Shown: positions 7,462-12,212 of the stretch, in pieces
How positions within the stretch are numbered: position 1 is the first letter of the stretch
How the letters are laid out: each line of letters begins with the position of its first letter
Assembly (NCBI GenBank): GCA_023257915.1
Contig: JALRBB010000050.1
Coordinates: forward strand, 1-12,212
Source: Quisquiliibacterium sp.
GTDB taxonomy: Bacteria; Pseudomonadota; Gammaproteobacteria; Burkholderiales; Burkholderiaceae_E
Length of the DNA: 12,212 nt
Direction of reading: 5' to 3'
Notes under the pieces: generated by a model
The model's database searches: none
What the model saw: the letters and a program-made list of their open reading frames with translations, nothing else
Told to the model about the DNA's origin: nothing
Program-made: the position numbers and the translations under genes

Positions 7462-8505
7462 TCAGCCTGGGAAATTGTCTTTCACCTGGGCGGCAGAGCG
7501 GGCTTCGGACATCGAGATTGCATTGCGCTTGACCAGCTCGGTCAGGCACTGGTCTAGCGTCTGCATGCCAACCGCGGCGCCGGTCTGAATCGCCGAATTC
7601 ATCTGCGCGACCTTGGCTTCGCGGATCAGGTTGCGAATCGCCGGTGTGCCGATCATGATCTCGTGAGCCGCCACCCTGCCGGAGCCATCCTTGGTCTTCA
7701 ACAGAGTCTGCGAGATCACCGCGCGCAGCGACTCGGACAGCATTGCCCGCACCATCTCCTTTTCGGCCGCAGGAAAAACATCGACGATCCGGTCAATCGT
7801 CTTGGCAGCCGAGGAAGTGTGCAAGGTGCCGAACACCAGGTGACCGGTCTCGGCTGCCGTTAGCGCGAGCCGGATGGTCTCGAGATCGCGCAACTCACCG
7901 ACCAGAATCACGTCCGGATCCTCGCGTAGTGCCGATCGCAGAGCATTGTTGAACGACAGCGTCTGAGGACCGACCTCCCGTTGGTTGATCAGGCAGCGCT
8001 TGGACTCGTGCACGAATTCGATCGGATCTTCGACGGTCAGAATATGTCCGTAGTGATTCTCGTTGATGTGATTGACCATCCCGGCGAGCGTCGTCGACTT
8101 GCCCGAGCCGGTCGGACCGGTCACCAGCACCAGTCCGCGAGGCTGTTCGGAAATCTGCGCGAAGATCTTGGGTGCATTCAACTCCTCCAGCGTCAGAATC
8201 TTGGACGGAATCGTTCGCATCACTGCGCCGGCACCGCGCTGCTGTAAGAACGCATTGACCCGGAATCGCGCCAGGCCGGGAATCGCAAACGAGAAGTCGC
8301 ACTCGAGGTTCTCCTCGTACTCCTTGCGCTGTGCGTCGTTCATGATGTCGTAGATCATGCCGTGCACTTCGCCATGCTCCATCGGCGGCAGATTGATCCG
8401 TCGCACATCGCCATGCACCCGGATCATCGGCGGCAAGCCGGCCGACAGATGCAAATCTGACGCCTTGTTCTTGACGGCAAATGCGAGAAGTTCTGCGATA
8501 TCCAT
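7462..8505 (-). CDS. pilT: Type IV pilus retraction ATPase PilT
   Basis: Hexameric motor at the inner-membrane base of type IV pili that depolymerises pilin and drives twitching motility. The product has 347 residues. MDIAELLAFAVKNKASDLHL is the typical N-terminus. The ATPase core has Walker A GPTGSGKS (130-137, Lys136), an Asp box TVEDPIEF (158-165), Walker B DVILVGELRD with Glu204 (198-207 region), and a His box AETGHLVFGTLHT (218-230). The PilT-specific C-terminal motif AIRNLIRE is at 289-296. The frame is open 51 bp further upstream to another ATG, but I use 8505 because the family begins at MDIAELL and a strong AGGGGG lies just before it. It is the first gene of a pilT-pilU unit, divergent from the yggS-type gene. 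Confidence 0.97.
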   Translation of the reverse strand: MDIAELLAFAVKNKASDLHLSAGLPPMIRVHGDVRRINLPPMEHGEVHGMIYDIMNDAQRKEYEENLECDFSFAIPGLARFRVNAFLQQRGAGAVMRTIPSKILTLEELNAPKIFAQISEQPRGLVLVTGPTGSGKSTTLAGMVNHINENHYGHILTVEDPIEFVHESKRCLINQREVGPQTLSFNNALRSALREDPDVILVGELRDLETIRLALTAAETGHLVFGTLHTSSAAKTIDRIVDVFPAAEKEMVRAMLSESLRAVISQTLLKTKDGSGRVAAHEIMIGTPAIRNLIREAKVAQMNSAIQTGAAVGMQTLDQCLTELVKRNAISMSEARSAAQVKDNFPG

Positions 8506-8509
8506 GCTG

Positions 8510-8515
8510 CCCCCT
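8510..8515 (-). promoter_or_regulatory. Shine-Dalgarno for pilT
   Basis: AGGGGG on the minus strand, 4 nt before the ATG at 8505. It favours this start over the upstream ATG at 8556, which has no comparable site. Confidence 0.65.
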
Positions 8516-8630
8516 GCTTCAAACGGCCTCGCCGGTTGCTGCGCGAATCCGACCATGAATGTCCGCAGGCGTCGCGACTTTGGCCATCACAGCTTTGGCC
8601 CACAAGTCAGCTCGCGCGCGGCTCAGCACT

Positions 8631-8644
8631 CTATTGTGCAATAG
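8631..8644. repeat. Inverted repeat CTATTG-TG-CAATAG
   Basis: Two 6-bp arms with a 2-bp centre, between pilT and yggS. The arms are exact. A short transcription-factor site is possible; chance is also possible at this size. Confidence 0.5.
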
Positions 8645-8661
8645 GCGCATCTGCGAGCAGT

Positions 8662-8673
8662 AGCTTGCAAGCT
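8662..8673. repeat. Perfect 12-bp palindrome AGCTTGCAAGCT
   Basis: Exact palindrome with no spacer, 37 bp before the yggS start and 17 bp after the previous inverted repeat. Position fits an operator for yggS or pilT, but the protein that might bind is unknown. Confidence 0.5.
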
Positions 8674-8710
8674 TTCTCCGAAGGCGCCCGACCGAAAGTA
8701 GAATCAGGCG

Positions 8711-9433
8711 ATGAACGGTGAATCCACGTTGCCCCAGCGCTACGCCGCGCTGCTAGCCCGTATCGAATCGGCCTGCCTGGTCAGTGATCGCGCCGTCGGT
8801 TCCGTGCGCCTGCTCGCGGTCAGTAAGACCTTCGATGCCAGTGCTGTTTTGTCGGTCGCCAGGCTCGGCCAGACGGCCTTTGGCGAAAGCTATCTGCAAG
8901 AAGCGCTTGTGAAGATCGACGCGTGCCTCGCCTCGGGCGCTGACCTTGCGTTCGAATGGCATTTCATCGGGCCGATCCAGTCAAACAAGACTCGCCCGAT
9001 TGCTGAGCGCTTCGACTGGGTGCAATCGGTCGATCGTGAAAAGATCGCCCGGCGCCTGGCCGAACAGCGCCCGCCCGATCTCGCGCCCCTGCAGGTATGC
9101 CTGCAAGTGAATGTCAGCGGTGAGGCCAGCAAGAGTGGCTGCACGCCCGAGGAGGCACTGGCGCTGGCACGGGTGATCGCGACGCTGCCTGCGCTTCGAT
9201 TGCGAGGGGTAATGGCGATTCCGGCCCCAGACGACGACCCCGCTCGCCAACGCGAGCAGTTTTCCCGGGTACGCTCGATCTACACCGATTTACAGGCAGC
9301 CGGTTTCGATCTGGATACGCTGTCGATCGGCATGTCCGACGATCTGGAATCGGCAATCGCCGAGGGTTCGACGATGCTCAGGGTCGGATCGGCGTTGTTC
9401 GGGCGCAGGCCGCCCAACCCTGTCGCCCAATAA
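8711..9433 (+). CDS. yggS: YggS/YBL036C-family PLP homeostasis protein
   Basis: Pyridoxal-5'-phosphate-binding protein with the fold-type III (alanine-racemase-like) TIM barrel, 240 residues. The family has no known catalytic reaction and keeps vitamin B6 and amino/keto-acid pools balanced. The PLP lysine is Lys39 in LLAVSKT. Other family blocks are FEWHFIGPIQSNKT (81-94), NVSGEASKSG (134-143), LRGVMAIPAP (164-173) and LSIGMSDDLESAIAEGSTM (204-222) with VGSALFG at the end, which form the phosphate-binding side. The usual FGENY motif reads FGESY here (58-62). The ATG at 8711 has almost no Shine-Dalgarno; a TTG six codons later (8729) has GGTGA 7 nt before it and would still keep the whole domain. 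The gene is divergent from pilT, an arrangement also known in Pseudomonas. Confidence 0.93.
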   Translation: MNGESTLPQRYAALLARIESACLVSDRAVGSVRLLAVSKTFDASAVLSVARLGQTAFGESYLQEALVKIDACLASGADLAFEWHFIGPIQSNKTRPIAERFDWVQSVDREKIARRLAEQRPPDLAPLQVCLQVNVSGEASKSGCTPEEALALARVIATLPALRLRGVMAIPAPDDDPARQREQFSRVRSIYTDLQAAGFDLDTLSIGMSDDLESAIAEGSTMLRVGSALFGRRPPNPVAQ

Positions 9434-9481
9434 ACCCATTGCGTCACACCAAGCCAAGACAGGCCCTCAAACGTACCACCC

Positions 9482-9486
9482 GGGAG
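9482..9486 (+). promoter_or_regulatory. Shine-Dalgarno that questions the GST start
   Basis: GGGAG ends 1 nt before the ATG at 9488 but 7 nt before an in-frame TTG at 9494. The spacing favours the TTG; codon strength favours the ATG. Confidence 0.45.
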
Positions 9487-9487
9487 A

Positions 9488-10156
9488 ATGAACTTGATCC
9501 AATTGCATCATTGCGTGAGCGCCCGCTCGTTTCGCCCTCTCTGGACGCTCGAGGAACTCGGACTCGAATATGAGTTGCTGATGCTGCCGTTTCCGCCCCG
9601 GGTCCATGCCCGCCAGTTCATGGAACTGAACCCGGCCGGCACCATTCCCGCCATGCGAGACGGACAGACCTGGATGACCGAGTCGGTCGCCATCTGCCAG
9701 TACCTGGCGGCGCGCCATGCCGATGCGGGACTGGCGGTCGATGTGGATGAGCCGGACTTTGGCGCCTACCTGAACTGGTCAGCCTATGGCGAGGCGACGC
9801 TGACGTTTCCTCAGACGATCGTCTTGCGCTACTCGCGCTTCGAGCCGGAGCCGCGCAAACTGCCACAGGCCGTGGAGGATTACTCGCGCTGGTTCCTGGC
9901 GCGCCTGAAACCGCTCGAAGCAGCGCTGCAAGAGCGCAGTTTTCTCGCGGCCGACCGATTCACGGTCGCCGACGTCTCGGTCGGCTATGCGCTGATGCTG
10001 GCCGGATTTCTCGGGCTGGATGCGCAGTTTCCACCGCGTGTGCGTGCGTACTGGGAGCAGTTGCAGAATCGCGACGGCTTCAGACGTGCGCTGCAGTCCC
10101 AGGACGAGGCCGCAGCTGCGCAAGGCGTTCCGTTGACACCGGCGCCGCTGGTCTGA
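9488..10156 (+). CDS. Glutathione S-transferase family protein
   Basis: Cytosolic GST of 222 residues with an N-terminal thioredoxin-like domain (about 1-80) and an all-helical C-terminal domain. The glutathione site is visible as ELNPAGTIPAM with the cis-Pro (46-56) and the ES pair at 65-66 in MTESVAICQYLA. The helix-6 N-capping box is FTVADVSVGYAL (158-169) with Asp162. Ser11 or Ser14 in CVSARSFRPL is the likely thiol-activating residue, as in beta/theta-like classes. The substrate is not predictable. The start is uncertain: ATG 9488 has GGGAG only 1 nt before it, while TTG 9494 lies 7 nt after the same site and would give the common MIxLHH beginning. It follows yggS by 54 nt on the same strand and may share its transcript. 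Confidence 0.9.
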   Translation: MNLIQLHHCVSARSFRPLWTLEELGLEYELLMLPFPPRVHARQFMELNPAGTIPAMRDGQTWMTESVAICQYLAARHADAGLAVDVDEPDFGAYLNWSAYGEATLTFPQTIVLRYSRFEPEPRKLPQAVEDYSRWFLARLKPLEAALQERSFLAADRFTVADVSVGYALMLAGFLGLDAQFPPRVRAYWEQLQNRDGFRRALQSQDEAAAAQGVPLTPAPLV

Positions 10157-10157
10157 G

Positions 10158-10174
10158 CGGCACACCGTGTGCCG
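10158..10174. terminator. Hairpin just after the GST stop
   Basis: CGGCACA and TGTGCCG form a 7-bp stem around a 3-nt loop, 1 nt after the GST stop codon. No T tract follows on either strand, so this is not a classical intrinsic terminator; it could protect the 3' end or help a Rho-dependent stop. Confidence 0.4.
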
Positions 10175-10180
10175 AGCACA

Positions 10181-10195
10181 ACCCGTGAGACGGGT
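10181..10195. terminator. Second hairpin after the GST gene
   Basis: ACCCGT-GAG-ACGGGT, an exact 6-bp stem with a 3-nt loop, 6 nt after the first hairpin. It is followed by a purine-rich stretch, which on the minus strand reads as a pyrimidine-rich TTCTTTTCTTC segment before it. Tandem hairpins between convergent genes suggest a transcription end zone. Confidence 0.4.
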
Positions 10196-10263
10196 CAGAA
10201 GAAAAGAATCGCTGCCGTGGTGACGGAACAGGCCGATTGCCGGACCTGCCCGTGGGCTGGATC

Positions 10264-10283
10264 GAGCCTGAAAAGGCTCAGGC
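10264..10283 (-). terminator. Alternative hairpins across the rpsT stop codon
   Basis: Two mutually exclusive stems overlap here: GAGCCT/AGGCTC (10264-10279, loop 4) and GCCTGA/TCAGGC (10266-10283, loop 6). The rpsT TGA (10278-10280) lies in them. No T run follows directly on the minus strand. Further downstream on that strand are CCGT-CACC-ACGG (10215-10226) and then a pyrimidine-rich stretch (10197-10209), a possible weak terminator. Confidence 0.35.
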
Positions 10284-10541
10284 CATGCCCTTCAGCGCAG
10301 CGGCAAGGCGGCTCTTGTAGCGCGCGGCAGCATTCTTGTGAATGATGCGCTTGTCGGCGATGCTGTCGATCACACTGGTGGACGCCGAGAACGTCTGGGT
10401 CGCAGCGGCCTTGTCGCCAGCGGCGATGGCCTTACGAACCGACTTGATGGCGGTGCGCAGTTTCGAGCGCAGGCTCGAATTGTGGGCGTTGCGCTTGACG
10501 GCCTGGCGGGCGCGTTTACGGGAAGATGCGATGTTGGCCAT
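10278..10541 (-). CDS. rpsT: 30S ribosomal protein S20
   Basis: Primary binding protein of the 30S subunit that contacts the 5' domain and helix 44 of 16S rRNA. The product has 87 residues, the typical length. It is strongly basic and begins [21 protein letters not shown], followed by [33 protein letters not shown] and a short Ala/Lys tail, as in all bacterial S20. On the minus strand an AGGA lies 8 nt before the ATG. It stands alone: it faces the GST gene on one side and is divergent from murJ on the other. A sigma-70-like promoter at 10665-10694 gives a leader of roughly 115 nt. S20 synthesis is autoregulated in E. coli; whether this leader takes part here is unknown. Confidence 0.98.
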   Translation of the reverse strand: MANIASSRKRARQAVKRNAHNSSLRSKLRTAIKSVRKAIAAGDKAAATQTFSASTSVIDSIADKRIIHKNAAARYKSRLAAALKGMA

Positions 10542-10664
10542 GCGAAAATCCTGGGGTGGCGCGTGCGATCGTCTTTGTTCGCCAGGCGCCCGAGAGCATT
10601 CTCAAGCGTAGCTTGCTGGGACAAATCAAATACGCACGCAACAAAAAATTCCGGAAAGCCTTGA

Positions 10665-10694
10665 ATAATATCCGTTTTTCCCCGTGTTTGGCAA
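10665..10694 (-). promoter_or_regulatory. Sigma-70-like promoter for rpsT
   Basis: On the minus strand, TTGCCA (10689-10694) and TATTAT (10665-10670) are separated by 18 bp. Each box matches its consensus at 5 of 6 positions. The predicted start is near 10658, about 117 nt before the rpsT ATG. It lies in the AT-richest part of the window. Confidence 0.6.
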
Positions 10695-10740
10695 GCCGGC
10701 CGGCCACCCATCAGGCTAGACCAGCCGACAGGCATTGCCA

Positions 10741-12212
10741 ATGAGCCTGCTGCGTTCCGCGGCGCTGATCAGCGCCCTGACCCTATTGTCGCGCGCCACC
10801 GGGCTGATCCGTGAGTACCTGACAGCCTCGCTTTTCGGGGTTTCGGCACTTACCGACGCCTTTTTTGTCGCCTTCCGGATACCCAATCTGCTCCGACGCA
10901 TGTTCGCCGAAGGTGCTTTCTCGCAGGCCTTCGTGCCCATGCTTGCGCAATCGCGTGCCCTGCACGGCGAGCAGCAGACCCGGGAAATGATCGATCTGGT
11001 CGCCACCGCCCTGTTCTGGGTGCTGCTGGCGGTGTCGACGCTCGGCGTCATCGCTGCGCCTGCCCTGGTCTGGTCCATGGCATCCGGGCTGACCCGCGAG
11101 CCGGCCGCATTCGACGCAGCCATCGTGATGACCCGTTGGATGTTCCCGTACATCCTGTTCATCTCAATGGTTGCCCTGGCTGCGGGCATTCTGAACACCT
11201 GGAGGCGATTCGCGATTCCGGCCTTCTCACCGGTGCTGCTGAACCTGTGCTTCATCGCTGCAGCGCTGCTGTTATCCAGGCATTTCGATCCGCCGGTCTA
11301 TGCGTTGGCTGCGGGCGTGGTCATCGGCGGCATCGCCCAACTGGCCATCCAGGTACCGGCATTGGTCAGAATCGGCATGCTGCCCCGAATCGGCACCGGC
11401 CTGGTGCGTGCGTTCCGGGACCCGCGCACAAAGCGGCTGCTGCAGTTGATGGCGCCGGCGATGCTTGCGGTCTCGGTCGCGCAACTGAGCCTGGTGATCA
11501 ATACCCACATCGCCTCCAGACTGCCGTCAGGCAGCGTCTCCTGGATCACCTTCGCCGATCGCCTGATGGAGTTTCCAACGGCTCTGCTTGGCGTTGCGCT
11601 CGGCACGGTGCTGCTGCCAAGCCTGTCGCGCGCAGCGGCGCGCGCTGACAGCCAGGAATACAGCGAACTGCTTGACTGGGGCTTGCGTCTGGTCGTGCTG
11701 CTGGCACTGCCATGCATGGTGGGCCTGGCGTTGATGGCCGAACCCCTGACCGCATTGCTGTTTCATTACGGACGCTTCGGGGCGCACGATGTCGCGATGA
11801 CCCAGGCCGCGGTGATCGGATACTCGCTGGGCATTGTGGGCCTGGTGAGCATCAAGGTTCTTGCGCCGGGTTTTTATGCCCACCAAAACATCCGCACGCC
11901 GGTGCGCATCGCAATCGGCGTGCTGGTCGCCACCCAGGTGATGAATCTTGCATTCGTGCCGCTGTTCGGACACGCCGGACTGGCGCTCTCCATCTCGGTC
12001 GGTGCGCTGCTCAACGCCGCGCTGCTGCTGTTCGGGCTCAAACGCGCACAGCTGTATCGTCCGCAACCCGGATGGGCGGTCTTCGTGGCCAGGATCCTGC
12101 TGGCCTGCGCGGCGATGCTGCTGCTGCTGCTGGCTATGGTCGACCGTTTTGACTGGATCGCCATGCGCGAACAACCTTTCCAGCGCATCGCGATCATCGG
12201 CGGGATGGTGCT
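10741..12212 (+). CDS. murJ: Lipid II flippase MurJ (3' end outside window)
   Basis: Polytopic inner-membrane protein of the MOP/MVF superfamily that flips the peptidoglycan precursor lipid II to the periplasmic side. From the ATG at 10741 the frame stays open to the right edge, giving 490 codons of a protein normally about 510-515 long, so little is missing. The N-terminus has LLSRATGLIREYL with Arg18 and Arg24, then DAFFVAFRIPNLLRRMFAEGAF with Asp39 and Arg52; these match residues shown to be essential in E. coli MurJ. The central cavity signature WITFADRLMEFPTALLGVALG includes the conserved Arg in ADR. At least a dozen hydrophobic segments are visible. Only a weak AGG lies 10 nt before the start. 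It is divergent from rpsT, as in many betaproteobacteria. Confidence 0.96.
   Translation, partial: MSLLRSAALISALTLLSRATGLIREYLTASLFGVSALTDAFFVAFRIPNLLRRMFAEGAFSQAFVPMLAQSRALHGEQQTREMIDLVATALFWVLLAVSTLGVIAAPALVWSMASGLTREPAAFDAAIVMTRWMFPYILFISMVALAAGILNTWRRFAIPAFSPVLLNLCFIAAALLLSRHFDPPVYALAAGVVIGGIAQLAIQVPALVRIGMLPRIGTGLVRAFRDPRTKRLLQLMAPAMLAVSVAQLSLVINTHIASRLPSGSVSWITFADRLMEFPTALLGVALGTVLLPSLSRAAARADSQEYSELLDWGLRLVVLLALPCMVGLALMAEPLTALLFHYGRFGAHDVAMTQAAVIGYSLGIVGLVSIKVLAPGFYAHQNIRTPVRIAIGVLVATQVMNLAFVPLFGHAGLALSISVGALLNAALLLFGLKRAQLYRPQPGWAVFVARILLACAAMLLLLLAMVDRFDWIAMREQPFQRIAIIGGMV

Larger units (their letters stand above)
8506..8710. promoter_or_regulatory. Divergent pilT / yggS intergenic region with palindromes
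   Basis: This 205-bp non-coding stretch must hold the promoters for both directions. I do not see a convincing paired -35/-10 on either strand. It contains a direct repeat CTTTGGCC (8578-8585 and 8593-8600), an inverted repeat CTATTG-TG-CAATAG (8631-8644) and a perfect 12-bp palindrome AGCTTGCAAGCT (8662-8673). These could be operator sites, but no known regulator consensus is recognised. Confidence 0.45.

Noticed and set aside
8506..8556. Upstream ATG extending pilT by 17 residues
   Set aside because: The extension is not part of the family N-terminus, and the strong Shine-Dalgarno sits before the internal ATG at 8505.
10641..10656. Terminator-like TTCCGGAA followed by T6 on the minus strand in the rpsT leader
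   Set aside because: The inverted repeat has 4-bp arms with no loop, too short to form a terminator stem.
10643..10671. Plus-strand promoter for murJ using TAATAT at 10666-10671
   Set aside because: No acceptable -35 box at normal spacing; only an A-rich run precedes it. The same bases fit better as the minus-strand rpsT promoter.
11527..12174. Long minus-strand frame of 215 codons inside murJ
   Set aside because: Its Gln/His/Arg-rich translation is typical of an antisense shadow, and the plus-strand murJ frame is continuous and clearly conserved.
1..12212. Possible enrichment of GCGATCG-type sites
   Set aside because: Several copies are visible, but spread through codons that favour GC-rich Asp, Ile and Arg combinations; no clustering or regular spacing suggests an element.

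Overview
This window is an ordinary stretch of a GC-rich proteobacterial chromosome, most likely betaproteobacterial and perhaps Burkholderiales. The evidence is gene content and order: leuS-lptE-holA-proA, a pilT-pilU pair divergent from a yggS-type gene, and rpsT divergent from murJ. The protein sequences also look betaproteobacterial. This placement is a judgement from memory, not a database result. I see no mobile element, CRISPR array, tRNA or rRNA. No gene looks transferred: codon use and GC content look even throughout.

Region 1 (1-6276, plus strand) is a tightly packed run of seven genes. They are leuS (3' part), lptE, holA, proA, a HemJ/CopD-type membrane protein, a 2-hydroxychromene-2-carboxylate isomerase-family protein, and an RlmL-type 23S rRNA methyltransferase. 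Gaps are small (40, 26, 2 and 1 nt) or genes overlap (1 and 4 nt), so most of the run is probably one transcript. It mixes translation (leuS, rlmL), outer-membrane LPS export (lptE), replication (holA), proline synthesis (proA) and possibly haem synthesis (hemJ-like).

Region 2 (6242-8505, minus strand) holds pilT followed by pilU, the two type IV pilus retraction ATPases. pilU converges on the rlmL-type gene and their coding ends overlap by 35 bp. A 205-bp divergent region (8506-8710) with two short palindromes and a direct repeat separates pilT from the next gene.

Region 3 (8711-10156, plus strand) holds a YggS/YBL036C-type PLP-homeostasis protein and a glutathione S-transferase. A 121-bp spacer carrying several hairpins separates them from the convergent rpsT (ribosomal protein S20, minus strand, 10278-10541). 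A 199-bp AT-richer divergent region, with a good sigma-70-like promoter facing rpsT, precedes murJ (lipid II flippase). murJ starts at 10741 and runs off the right edge, giving 490 codons here.

I found no previously undescribed multi-gene system. The points worth a second look are small: start-codon choices (TTG at rlmL, possible TTG starts at the GST and yggS), the convergent overlap, hairpins around the rpsT stop codon, palindromes between pilT and yggS, a substitution in a usually conserved YggS motif, and a HCCA-isomerase-family gene with no aromatic-degradation neighbours.
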